Virus record (IMG/VR): IMGVR_UViG_3300030333_006292
Coordinates: 6,908-70,907 of that record
Direction: 5' to 3' (one strand)
From: a virus
DNA length: 64,000 nt
The notes beneath the pieces were generated by a model that worked only from the letters and a program-made list of their open reading frames with translations, ran no database searches and was not told the DNA's origin. A program made the translations under genes and the position numbers. Shown in pieces: positions 27,021 through 35,277 of the stretch. Positions within the stretch are counted from its first letter, which is position 1; each line of letters opens with the position of its first letter.

Positions 27021-27735
27021 AGAAGAAATTCTTGACAAATGTTCAGAAATAGAAAAAGAATTCATAGAAAAGGTAAAAGGTATAACTTGGCAACCTAAAG
27101 GCCTATTTTTTACCGAAGGATTGTTGTTTTGCGCATTTTGTGAACTTTTAGAAGTTGAATGCATAATTGAATCTGGTGTTCGTAATGGGATGTCAACAGA
27201 GATATGGTTAAATTATTTTGACAATGATATGGAAATTCATTCTATAGATATGATGGACCATACAGATGATGTAGAGGCTGCTATAAGTAGACTAAACCAT
27301 CATGAGAATATCACTTTTCATGTAGGAGATGGAGCTGAGCTAGTTGAAAAACTTTCATCTTCTATTGATAAAAACATAGGAATATTGTTTGATGGCCCAA
27401 AATCAACACCGGCTATAAACTCTCTCACAAAATGTGCAAATAGAAAAAATGTTATGTTTGGGTCTATACACGACATGGGAAAAACTGCAAAAGAAATACA
27501 CGACAAATCTTTTTCTCTTTATGGAAAAAGCAAAAATAAACAGTATTCTGACTCTATCGACTTATTAAACCAATGGAAGAAGAAAGTGTTCAGTAGTGAC
27601 GATCAAGAATTTGTAGACTCTCATTTCCATATTAATGATGAGCTATGTTCCGAGTTGAATGAAGATTGGCTTACTTATAAGGAAAAGTATCCTAGTGGCT
27701 GTGGTCTCGTTTTTTCTGATTTAAGGACTTCATAA
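27010..27735 (+). CDS. class I SAM-dependent methyltransferase
   Basis: Methyltransferase of the Methyltransf_24/CmcI-like type (241 aa). Motif I is IIESGVRNGMSTEIW (about 53-67), the acidic strand is HSIDMMDH near 80, VGDGAEL near 110 is motif II, and ILFDGPKS near 127-134 is the catalytic-side strand. It may O- or N-methylate a sugar. ATG 27010 is chosen because the longer frame from 26893 overlaps the preceding gene by over 120 bases. It is coupled to the following oxygenase gene (TAATG). Confidence 0.78.
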   Translation: MISREEILDKCSEIEKEFIEKVKGITWQPKGLFFTEGLLFCAFCELLEVECIIESGVRNGMSTEIWLNYFDNDMEIHSIDMMDHTDDVEAAISRLNHHENITFHVGDGAELVEKLSSSIDKNIGILFDGPKSTPAINSLTKCANRKNVMFGSIHDMGKTAKEIHDKSFSLYGKSKNKQYSDSIDLLNQWKKKVFSSDDQEFVDSHFHINDELCSELNEDWLTYKEKYPSGCGLVFSDLRTS

Positions 27736-28442
27736 TGAACCTGTCTATATTACAAAACTTTGATGGCAACATAAACAAATCCCCCTTTCCGTATTTCGTA
27801 ATTGATAATGCTCTACCGGATTCTCTCTATAATGAACTAGAAGCGACATATCCATCAGTCCAAAAGATAGCTGGAGAATCTTTTGAAAACAATTCCAGAT
27901 ATCAAATATCTGCAAAGGAAGGACTGTTAGATCCAGAGCTTTCTGATTTGTGGAAGAATTTTATAAACTACCACACTTCAAAAGAGTTTTACTCTGAGGT
28001 TATGAATATTTTTGGAAGGTTCTGTCCTCTTTACAAAGACAAAGAAACTTGTGTGAGAAATGACGGAGACAAAATACAACTAGACTGTCAGGTTGGAATA
28101 AATACTCCCGTAACAACAGTCTCAACTGTTAAAGGTCCTCATGTAGACAATAGAGTTGAAATTTATGCAGGCCTGTTCTATATGAGAAAAGACAAAGATC
28201 AATCACAAGGAGGAGATCTTAACATATACAAATGCATTGATGAATTCAAGCCCGTACATAAAAAAGAATATGGCGACGATTTATTTGAAATAGTTGATAC
28301 GGTTAAGTATTCAAGAAACAAATTTGTTATGTTTTTATGTTCTCCTAAGTCTTTTCATGGGGTTACACCAAGAGACGTTACAGAACATGAACGTAGACTT
28401 GTAAATGTAATAGCAGAGGTTCCAAATGGAAAATTTTGGTAA
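27735..28442 (+). CDS. 2-oxoglutarate/Fe(II)-dependent oxygenase
   Basis: Dioxygenase (235 aa) that hydroxylates its substrate using 2-oxoglutarate and O2. The facial triad is visible: H136-V-D138 in GPHVDNR and distal H208 in SFHGVTPR. R220 or R221 (ERRLVNV) would bind 2-oxoglutarate. The N-terminal SPFPYFVIDNALPDSLYNEL is the usual family lead-in. In this setting a sugar or lipid-linked glycan is a reasonable substrate, but some phage family members act on modified bases or proteins. Confidence 0.87.
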   Translation: MNLSILQNFDGNINKSPFPYFVIDNALPDSLYNELEATYPSVQKIAGESFENNSRYQISAKEGLLDPELSDLWKNFINYHTSKEFYSEVMNIFGRFCPLYKDKETCVRNDGDKIQLDCQVGINTPVTTVSTVKGPHVDNRVEIYAGLFYMRKDKDQSQGGDLNIYKCIDEFKPVHKKEYGDDLFEIVDTVKYSRNKFVMFLCSPKSFHGVTPRDVTEHERRLVNVIAEVPNGKFW

Positions 28443-29454
28443 TCTAAGTTACGCCAAAGACTATATGACAAATGGCATCGCCCACTTTAGGAATAGTCAA
28501 ATACTAGACCACAAAGAGCATAAAGTAGAAATTATAGTAAGCGACAAACCTATCGTTGTTGATCTTGGAAAAAATTATCTTTGCCAAAAGCCTAATTATA
28601 AAGCCATCCCTTTAAATGGAGATTTAAAAAAGGGAAACTATTTTTATTTGTATTCAAAGCCATTACAAAATTACTACCATACAATAATAGATTCTTTAGG
28701 ATGTTTGTTTTACTATTTTGAGCTAAAAAAAAGCATTCCTGACTTAAAGTTGCTGATAAATAAGAATCACAAAAATATTAACGTATGGCCCCCATTTGTT
28801 AAAGAAATGCTAGATCTTCTTGGTTTGTCTTTTAAGTTAACAAATCAACACTGTCTGTATGAGAATATTTACTTAGGAGACGTTTTGAATAATGGGCCTT
28901 GTTCTACTGGTGGTAAAAGAGCTATAAAGCAAGAATATTTTCCAATGCTAGAAAAACTTGTGGAAAGTGCTTTAAGTAAAAAGTTAGACGTACCTATATA
29001 TGATAATATTTATATAAGTAGAAGAACAAAATATAACCCAAATTACAGCAAAGATTTGATAGGCGAAGACAATACACAAAAAAGACAATGTGTCAATGAA
29101 GATGAAGTAGTTGATATCTTGCGGGGTTATGGTTTTCAAGAAGTGTTTGGAGAAAATTATACACTTGCAGAAAAAATAACAATGTTCCATCACATGAAAA
29201 AATACGTCACCTTCTCAGGAGCAGGAATTACAAATACTTTTTTCAGAAGAGGAGGCGTGATAGGGGGTATAAGTTCACCAAACTTTAGATTCCCTGTTAG
29301 AAAACGCGAACATCTTGTAAATTCCAAGTATTTTAAAAATATCATTAGAGCCTTTCATGAAACGTCAGTTATAGATACTAACGCTAGAAAATACAACAAC
29401 CCTTGGAAAATAGATAACTTAGATAACTTCAGTAAGTGGGCCAAGCAGTTATAA
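28426..29454 (+). CDS. GT61-like glycosyltransferase
   Basis: Glycosyltransferase of the GT61 (DUF563) type (342 aa). Diagnostic pieces are NYYHTIIDSLGCLFYYFEL (about 81-99), NIYISRRT near 198, FQEVFGENYTLAEKITMFHH near 241-260, and FSGAGITNTFF (about 267-277), which matches the GA.N..F signature. Bacterial members are found in capsule and LPS loci. It overlaps the oxygenase gene by 17 bases and shares a base with the next start (TAATG). Confidence 0.84.
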   Translation: MENFGNLSYAKDYMTNGIAHFRNSQILDHKEHKVEIIVSDKPIVVDLGKNYLCQKPNYKAIPLNGDLKKGNYFYLYSKPLQNYYHTIIDSLGCLFYYFELKKSIPDLKLLINKNHKNINVWPPFVKEMLDLLGLSFKLTNQHCLYENIYLGDVLNNGPCSTGGKRAIKQEYFPMLEKLVESALSKKLDVPIYDNIYISRRTKYNPNYSKDLIGEDNTQKRQCVNEDEVVDILRGYGFQEVFGENYTLAEKITMFHHMKKYVTFSGAGITNTFFRRGGVIGGISSPNFRFPVRKREHLVNSKYFKNIIRAFHETSVIDTNARKYNNPWKIDNLDNFSKWAKQL

Positions 29455-30623
29455 TGTTAGAGCTTACAAGAGGAAAAACTAGCGAAGTTTTAATTGACAA
29501 AAAAAATAATTTTGTAATCAAGAAATTTGTCAAAGATGGCGTTAGAAAAAATATTTGCAAAAGAGATTCAGCATACCTATGCTTTTTCAGAGAGCTGCAA
29601 TCTTTAAAAAGACTACAAGGTCATGACAATTTCCCTAAGATTATAAGGTATGACAAGGACGATTTAACGATAGTTATGGACTATTGTGGAGAGCAATTTC
29701 CTCTTGATGGGACTAAAAGACCAGAATTAGTTGGTCAAGTTGACAGTATAGTAAAAAAAATAAAAGAGTCCAATATAAAATTTATCAATCAAGGTTGGAA
29801 AGACTCAGGTGAAAGATATGACGCATTTCCTTACACCAATGTCCTTTTGAAGAACGGCAAGCTCAAATTCATAGATTTTGAAAATTCTATCATAGAAGAT
29901 GATAAGACATTAGAATACTTTGATCATTCATTTGTTGAAAAAATAAGAAAACACTTTAACATTGATATTTTTGACAATGCTTTCAGAAATCTTATCCTGA
30001 ATGGCAATTCAATAAACAAGAAAAAATACCTACAACAAAGAGGAAAGGTAAGCGATATGGTCCATGAAAGAAAATTTACTGTAAAAGAAAACTTGTGGAA
30101 TGACTACCAAAAGACAGAAAAAAATTCTGCTGCTTGGCGAATAGAGAAACTTAATTTAAGAAAGTATGCGTCCAAGGATAAAACACTGCTAGACTTAGGA
30201 GCAAATCATGGCGAATTTTGTTTGAGTCTATCTGATGACTTTAGACATGTTACAGCGGTTGAGCCTTTTGTAGAAGCTCCAGAAATGCCACTCAACATGA
30301 CTTGGATAAAAAATGGTTTCAAAGAGTTCATTGAAGATTCAGACCAGACTTATGATGTGGTATTTTCTTTTGCAATGACAATTCAGGTTAGGGATATGCA
30401 GGGTTTAGAGGAAAATGAAATTGCAAAAGGTCATTATAAATTAGTAAGCCCCGATGGAATTATGATTTACGAAACCCAGAAACTTGAAGACAGAGAGATA
30501 AATCAAGAACATGTTCAAAGAATGTTGGCATCTTTTAGGAACTATTTTGGTAACGAAATAGAAAGCGGCGAAGCAAGAAACAGTGGTAAAAGAAGATATT
30601 ATGTATTTAAGAAAGAAGCTTAA
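29454..30623 (+). CDS. kinase-like domain fused to SAM methyltransferase
   Basis: Bifunctional protein (389 aa). Residues 1-195 resemble small-molecule or LPS kinases: NNFVIKKFVKDG (nucleotide-binding Lys), CFFRELQSLKRLQGHDNFPK, IVMDYCG hinge, a D-x5-N catalytic-loop variant (DAFPYTNVLL) and KFIDFE as the metal-binding Asp. Residues 202-389 are a methyltransferase: LLDLGANHGEFCLSL near 244-258 and VTAVEP. Met202 (ATG 30057) has AGAGGAAAGG 8 bases upstream, so the methyltransferase could also be made alone. ATG 29454 (TAATG) is preferred over a GTG at 29436. Confidence 0.8.
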   Translation: MLELTRGKTSEVLIDKKNNFVIKKFVKDGVRKNICKRDSAYLCFFRELQSLKRLQGHDNFPKIIRYDKDDLTIVMDYCGEQFPLDGTKRPELVGQVDSIVKKIKESNIKFINQGWKDSGERYDAFPYTNVLLKNGKLKFIDFENSIIEDDKTLEYFDHSFVEKIRKHFNIDIFDNAFRNLILNGNSINKKKYLQQRGKVSDMVHERKFTVKENLWNDYQKTEKNSAAWRIEKLNLRKYASKDKTLLDLGANHGEFCLSLSDDFRHVTAVEPFVEAPEMPLNMTWIKNGFKEFIEDSDQTYDVVFSFAMTIQVRDMQGLEENEIAKGHYKLVSPDGIMIYETQKLEDREINQEHVQRMLASFRNYFGNEIESGEARNSGKRRYYVFKKEA

Positions 30624-30998
30624 ATGGGACACAAAACATTAACAGGAGCTATCCAAGGCAAATTCTGGGGAACAACCCGTTGCTTCTTTGAAAATTCAAG
30701 TAGTGAAGTTCACTATATAGAAGCTATAAAAGGCGGTTATTGTTCACGCCATCATCATGAAAATAAATGGAATAGATTCATAGTGCTGGAAGGCAAGCTT
30801 AAGATTACAATATATAAAGGGGATAGAAGTGATGAGACAATTTTAACTGAAGGTATGTTTTCAGACGTGCCTCCAGAAATAGATCATCGTTTTGAAGCTC
30901 TTGAGAATACGAAGGCTCTTGAAGTTTACTGGGTTGATGGGTTAGACCCTACAGATATAGTAAGGAAAGATTCCGGTGGCATTAACAGGGAAACCTAG
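30624..30998 (+). CDS. cupin-domain protein
   Basis: Small single cupin (124 aa). Motif 1 is CSRHHHENKWNRFIVLEGKL (about 33-52) with the metal-binding HHH and E, and motif 2 is DVPPEIDHRFEAL (about 80-92) with a third His. It resembles the C-terminal cupin of type II mannose-6-phosphate isomerases and sugar epimerase-like cupins, which fits the glycan setting. It abuts the kinase-methyltransferase stop directly. Confidence 0.82.
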   Translation: MGHKTLTGAIQGKFWGTTRCFFENSSSEVHYIEAIKGGYCSRHHHENKWNRFIVLEGKLKITIYKGDRSDETILTEGMFSDVPPEIDHRFEALENTKALEVYWVDGLDPTDIVRKDSGGINRET

Positions 30999-31782
30999 TC
31001 TGTCTAACTTCCCATTAGAAGATTTAGAAATTGACAAGCCTGTATTATTAGCAGGTTCTGGGAAGTCAATAGAACGATTTAAAGAATACGGTGATTTCTT
31101 TACTCTATGCAGCGGCAAGTCTCTTTATGCTATTGACAAAGTTAATATAGTCACTTCGCTAGACTTAATTAGAATCATACATAATATATCCAATTTTAGG
31201 AAGCGTTGGGATTACTACTTAGTTCCGTCAATGATAACAAATCATCTTTCTTATGGAACTCAAACAGGTATATTAAAAAACTCAACACAAAAAGATACAA
31301 TACGGGCGGTAACCTATTCAATAGGTATTGCCTCAAATACTAGAAGACCGTCTGATGATGACGAGCATGATGTAAATGCTTATCTTTATGTTAAAAGTCC
31401 AGTTCATTCTAGAATGTATTTTAAGCTAGAAGACTTTGATACTATGACCTGCCATCATACCCACACATCAAATGAAGTTAAGTTTCCTTTTGTTTATTAT
31501 GAACAGGCAGATAGAAAAATAGACTTTTCCAAGTACAACGTTGTTAGATTTCAAAGAGAAGACATAGACTCAATTGAACGAATGAAAGCCAAAGATGGTG
31601 TTCTTAGAAACATCGCCAGCAGCTTACATTTCCTAATAAATTGGCTATGGCTAAAAGGTGTAAAAGAAATAAATACTATAGGCATAACCAAAGAGCATCA
31701 TACTTGGGAAAACACACGATTGCTTTTTGATTTGTATGGTATGAAGTACAAAAGGTTAGAAGATGATATTAATATCACATAG
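30976..31782 (+). CDS. protein of unknown function, possible Rossmann-type transferase
   Basis: Protein of 268 aa from GTG 30976 with GGAAAG upstream. The N-terminus PVLLAGSGKSIERFKEYGDF looks like a nucleotide- or sugar-nucleotide-binding loop and loosely recalls GT42 sialyltransferases and DUF115-type proteins. TCHHTHTSNEV near 155-165 may bind metal. LHFLINWLWLKGVKEINTIG near 217-236 is consistent with the closing Rossmann strand. I cannot assign a family. Confidence 0.6.
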   Translation: MALTGKPSLSNFPLEDLEIDKPVLLAGSGKSIERFKEYGDFFTLCSGKSLYAIDKVNIVTSLDLIRIIHNISNFRKRWDYYLVPSMITNHLSYGTQTGILKNSTQKDTIRAVTYSIGIASNTRRPSDDDEHDVNAYLYVKSPVHSRMYFKLEDFDTMTCHHTHTSNEVKFPFVYYEQADRKIDFSKYNVVRFQREDIDSIERMKAKDGVLRNIASSLHFLINWLWLKGVKEINTIGITKEHHTWENTRLLFDLYGMKYKRLEDDINIT

Positions 31783-32239
31783 AGGCAATATATACGGCCC
31801 AGAGCCTAGACTCGAAAACAATCCTATCTATATAAATTCTGCTTTGGAAGAAAACTATCAAGTCGAAATAGATGTGTGGAAGATAAAAGACTTTTGGCTT
31901 TTAGGACATGATGGCCCTCAGTATGAGATTGAAGAAAGCTTTCTTAAACAAAAAGGCCTGCTGGCCCACGCTAAGAATCTGGACGCTTTAAAAGGACTTC
32001 TTGAATTAGATATTCACTGCTTTTGGCATCAAGAAGATCACTATACTATTACTAGCAGAGGGATGATAATAAGTTATCCCGGATATGCTTCTGGACAAGG
32101 TGTTATATGCATGAAGCCTGAATTGTGTTCTATGGATACAATTATGGATTGTGACGCAATATGTTCAGATTATGTTCATCTGTACAAATCTAATAACAAA
32201 CCGACCAATGATGGAGCGAGTTTTAGTGATACGCGATAA
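31763..32239 (+). CDS. GDPD-like phosphodiesterase, short
   Basis: Glycerophosphodiester phosphodiesterase-like protein (158 aa). The catalytic signature is intact at the N-terminus: H6-R7-G, E35-x-D37 in VEIDVW and H49 in GHDGP. Family members are usually about 240 aa, so only part of the TIM barrel is present, or it is a compact version. In a glycan cluster it could cut a glycerophosphate or phosphocholine diester, or be repurposed as a transferase. It overlaps both flanking genes. Confidence 0.72.
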   Translation: MILISHRGNIYGPEPRLENNPIYINSALEENYQVEIDVWKIKDFWLLGHDGPQYEIEESFLKQKGLLAHAKNLDALKGLLELDIHCFWHQEDHYTITSRGMIISYPGYASGQGVICMKPELCSMDTIMDCDAICSDYVHLYKSNNKPTNDGASFSDTR

Positions 32240-32930
32240 CATAACTTTAGTGATACAAGGACCTATGAATACTCATATGGGTTCTCTTAGAAGAGGAATT
32301 TTATATATACCTTACTACTCAAAACTTGTAAAAAATATAGTCGTTTCTTCTTGGAAGCAAAATCCTAAAGACGTAAAAATGTCAAAAAGATTTATGCGAG
32401 AACACTCAGTCAAACATGTAGACGATGAAGAAAAAAACTATGAGGGACATTTAAATCAAGGCAATGTGTCTTTGCAAGTGGCGACGACTTTGAATGGTCT
32501 CAAGCTTGTAGAAACCGAATACGTAATAAAAGTTAGATGTGACGAGTACTACGAAAATCTTGACAAGGTTATTGAAACATTGGAAAACAATCCAGACCAA
32601 CTTATAACTTCAGAGCCTTTCTATAGAACAAACCAAATTGACCGATATGCAATATCAGACCATGTCATGGCAGCGCAAACGGTAAAGATGAGAGACATGC
32701 TTGAGAAAGCGCAGTATTTCTGCAAAAATGCTTGTGATGAAATACGAGAAACAGACATGGCTCCAGAAGAAATCATGAGACAGTTTTTTGATGGACAAAA
32801 TACAAGAGTATCAATGGAACACTTTGGCAAGTTTTTCTTCAAGATTTCAGGAAGAACTCTTACACAAAAAAACTATGCTGAATACAGAAAACAACATAAC
32901 AAAGTAGTAAAGTCACTAGCAGAGGTTTAA
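32211..32930 (+). CDS. WavE-like glycan synthesis protein
   Basis: Probable glycosyltransferase resembling WavE, an LPS core protein of Vibrio cholerae (239 aa from this start). ITLVIQGPMNTHMGSL, NIVVSSWKQNP, YVIKVRCDEYYEN and PFYRTNQIDRYAISDHVMAA follow the WavE pattern. The start is uncertain: ATG 32211 (or 32208) overlaps the previous gene by about 29 bases, while GTG 32226 has GGAGCGAG 5 bases upstream and would begin just before the conserved strand. Confidence 0.72.
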   Translation: MERVLVIRDNITLVIQGPMNTHMGSLRRGILYIPYYSKLVKNIVVSSWKQNPKDVKMSKRFMREHSVKHVDDEEKNYEGHLNQGNVSLQVATTLNGLKLVETEYVIKVRCDEYYENLDKVIETLENNPDQLITSEPFYRTNQIDRYAISDHVMAAQTVKMRDMLEKAQYFCKNACDEIRETDMAPEEIMRQFFDGQNTRVSMEHFGKFFFKISGRTLTQKNYAEYRKQHNKVVKSLAEV

Positions 32931-32931
32931 G

Positions 32932-33867
32932 ATGACAAAAGTCCTAGTAACAGGAGGAGGCGGGTATGTAGGTAATGTCCTATGCCGTCATCTACTTAAT
33001 AACGGTTACAAAGTTAAATGTGTAGACAATTTTCATAAGGGTCAATGCGATGCGATCATTCCCTTAGTAACAAATCCTAACTTTGAGTTTGAATATGGAG
33101 ACGTTACTGTATTAGAACAAATGAAGGAAGCTGTTCATGGGTGTGACGCTATTATTCATCTTGCTGCTATTGTTGGCTTTCCGGCTTGCAAATCCCAACC
33201 CGCTTTGGCAACGGCGGTAAATGTAGAAGGCACTAGAAACATGCTTTTTGCAAGAGATGCTTATAATCCAAGAATGCCCTTCGTTTATGCGTCCACAGGT
33301 AGCGTGTATGGCAAAGTAGAAGGGACATGCACAGAAGATTCACCATTAAACGCTGTATCTCTCTATGGCGTCAACAAGCGCGTAGCAGAGGAAATGGTAG
33401 CCACTCAAGACAATACCGTGTCTTTCCGGTTTGCCACTGGGTTTGGTGTTAGCCCATGTATGCGGGTGAACTTGCTTGTGAACGATTTTGTTTATCAGGC
33501 TATCGCAAATAACATACTAACTATTTTTCAAGCAGACTTTCGTCGTACTTTTATCCATGTTAGAGATATGGCTAAGGCCTTTACTATGGGGTTTGAGAAT
33601 ATGGGTAATTGGAAACACAAGGTTTATAACTGTGGAGCCAACCATTTAAACTGGACTAAGAGAGAACTTGCAGAATATGTTAAAGAGAACACAGGTTGCT
33701 TTGTTCATTATGAAGAAATAGGAACTGATGCAGACCAAAGAGACTATGAAGTCAGTTATAGTCGTTTAGAGGATGAAGGGTTTTCTTGTGATGTAGATAT
33801 GAAAACCGGAATACAAGAGCTTATTAAAGTCGCACCTTTATTACAGATAAGGCATCAATACGCATGA
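32932..33867 (+). CDS. NAD-dependent epimerase/dehydratase (extended SDR)
   Basis: Nucleotide-sugar epimerase (311 aa). The NAD loop TGGGGYVG is at about 7-14, DNFHKG follows the acidic strand, HLAAIVG is near 76, and the catalytic Y145-x3-K149 (SLYGVNK) is intact. FIHVRDMAKAF near 204 is typical of UDP-sugar epimerases. It starts one base after the WavE-like stop and shares an ATGA overlap with the next SDR gene. It may be the first step of a two-step conversion completed by that neighbour. Confidence 0.87.
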   Translation: MTKVLVTGGGGYVGNVLCRHLLNNGYKVKCVDNFHKGQCDAIIPLVTNPNFEFEYGDVTVLEQMKEAVHGCDAIIHLAAIVGFPACKSQPALATAVNVEGTRNMLFARDAYNPRMPFVYASTGSVYGKVEGTCTEDSPLNAVSLYGVNKRVAEEMVATQDNTVSFRFATGFGVSPCMRVNLLVNDFVYQAIANNILTIFQADFRRTFIHVRDMAKAFTMGFENMGNWKHKVYNCGANHLNWTKRELAEYVKENTGCFVHYEEIGTDADQRDYEVSYSRLEDEGFSCDVDMKTGIQELIKVAPLLQIRHQYA

Positions 33868-34817
33868 TAGACCTAAGCGGTTCAAGAGTTTTAGTTACTG
33901 GTGGAAATGGTTTTTTTGGCAAGGCTATATGTAAAGCAGTAGAGAGTAGAGGAGCTACTGCCATACCATTTTCTAGTGAGGAATGTAATATTCTCGATCT
34001 CTATGGGTTAATTCAATTCATGGAAGATACACGGCCAGATTACTGCATACATGCAGCTGGCTACAATGGAGGTATTGAGTTTAATAGGATGTATCCTGCG
34101 GACATTCTATACTCAAACACGGTTATGGCATTGAACATACATCATGCCTGCGAGTATTTGGGAGTTAAAAAACTCATATCTATAACAACGTCTTGCGCAT
34201 ATCCTGATACAGGTATGGAGCTTTTAAAAGAAGACGACTTTTGGAATGGGCAACCCAACCCAACAATAAGACCTCATGGCATAGCTAAACGAGTCTTACA
34301 AACAGCGTCAGAAGCATATAGAGAACAATACGATTTTAATTCAGCAGCGGTATGTGTAACCAATCTGTATGGACCATATGACACTTTTGATTTGGTTAGA
34401 ACTAAGGTTGTAGGAGCGTTGATAAGAAAATTTGTTGAGGCAAAGCTTGACGAAGATGACTCTGTTGAATGCTGGGGTACAGGCGCTCCAATGAGAGAGT
34501 TCATGTATGTTGATGATGCAGCTGAAGCTGTTGTTCAGGCTTTAGAAAAATACGAGGATAGCTCTAAGGTTTTGAATATAGGAACCGGAAAAGATATAAC
34601 AATTAAAGAACTTGTTGATAACATCGTAGAGATAGTAGAGTATGAAGGTGATGTTGACTGGAACACGGACAAGCCTGATGGACAAATGAAAAAACTTCTA
34701 GACACAACTAGAATGAAGGAGTTTGTTAACCTATCTCCAATTAATGTAAAAGAAGGTCTAGAAAAAACAATAAAATGGTATCAAGCAAACAAAGAGTTAG
34801 CAGATGCAAAAGCATAA
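33864..34817 (+). CDS. GDP-fucose synthase-like SDR with His in place of catalytic Tyr
   Basis: Extended SDR (317 aa) closest to GDP-L-fucose synthases: TGGNGFFG near 12-19, AAGYNGGIEFNR near 64-75 (the fcl-type GG loop), CAYPD near 113, NLYGPYD, and EFMYVDDAAEAV near 212. At the catalytic site, where family members have Y-x3-K, this protein has H138-GIA-K142. The codon is CAT, one transition from TAT. It could be inactive, or His may act as the acid/base. Confidence 0.84.
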   Translation: MIDLSGSRVLVTGGNGFFGKAICKAVESRGATAIPFSSEECNILDLYGLIQFMEDTRPDYCIHAAGYNGGIEFNRMYPADILYSNTVMALNIHHACEYLGVKKLISITTSCAYPDTGMELLKEDDFWNGQPNPTIRPHGIAKRVLQTASEAYREQYDFNSAAVCVTNLYGPYDTFDLVRTKVVGALIRKFVEAKLDEDDSVECWGTGAPMREFMYVDDAAEAVVQALEKYEDSSKVLNIGTGKDITIKELVDNIVEIVEYEGDVDWNTDKPDGQMKKLLDTTRMKEFVNLSPINVKEGLEKTIKWYQANKELADAKA

Positions 34818-35277
34818 AAAGATAGCAGTATTACTAGAGTCTCTGACTTCTAGCCAACTTTCATACTGCGCAATAAAAAATATAAACGAGCATTTAGAAA
34901 AAGGTGATAGTGATTTTGTTGCTCTCTTTGAGAACGGAGGACCAACAATCATTCAGCCTCAATTTGCTGTTATGCCAGTTAATGAGCTTTGGAGTTTTGA
35001 TGGTGTAGCCATAGCAACTAATGTCTCGACTGCGATGTCTCTTTCTAAATCATTCTCCCCAATCAAAAAGTTATTTTATGTTTGGGATTTAGAGTGGACT
35101 AGAGTTACAGGCAGAGATTATGAAAATATAGTAAAACCTTTTTTAGATAAGAATTTGATACTAATTGCAAGAAGCGAAGATCACGCAAAAGCAATTGAAA
35201 ACTATTGCAACAGGAAGGTAGACCATATAGTAGAAGATTTCAACATAGAACAACTAATTAAGGTAATAGAAAAATGA
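34804..35277 (+). CDS. protein of unknown function, glycosyltransferase N-domain-like
   Basis: Protein of 157 aa. KIAVLLESLTSSQLSYCAIKNIN and VAIATNVSTAMSLSK with KLFYVWDLEW resemble the first Rossmann domain of a GT-B glycosyltransferase, but the donor-binding half is missing. It may be a truncated or regulatory relative. It overlaps the SDR gene by 14 bases and the next gene by 4 (ATGA). Last gene of the glycan island. Confidence 0.65.
   Translation: MQKHKKIAVLLESLTSSQLSYCAIKNINEHLEKGDSDFVALFENGGPTIIQPQFAVMPVNELWSFDGVAIATNVSTAMSLSKSFSPIKKLFYVWDLEWTRVTGRDYENIVKPFLDKNLILIARSEDHAKAIENYCNRKVDHIVEDFNIEQLIKVIEK

Noticed and set aside
32221-32262. Short direct repeat TTTAGTGATAC near the WavE-like start
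   Set aside because: Both copies encode L-V-I in successive beta strands. With only two 11-base copies, chance or codon similarity is enough.
9783-35277. Glycan island as a piece of bacterial chromosome joined by misassembly
   Set aside because: It overlaps the phage sigma factor by a GTGA and continues with ATGA overlaps into the phage nuclease gene. Base composition and overlap style do not change at either edge.
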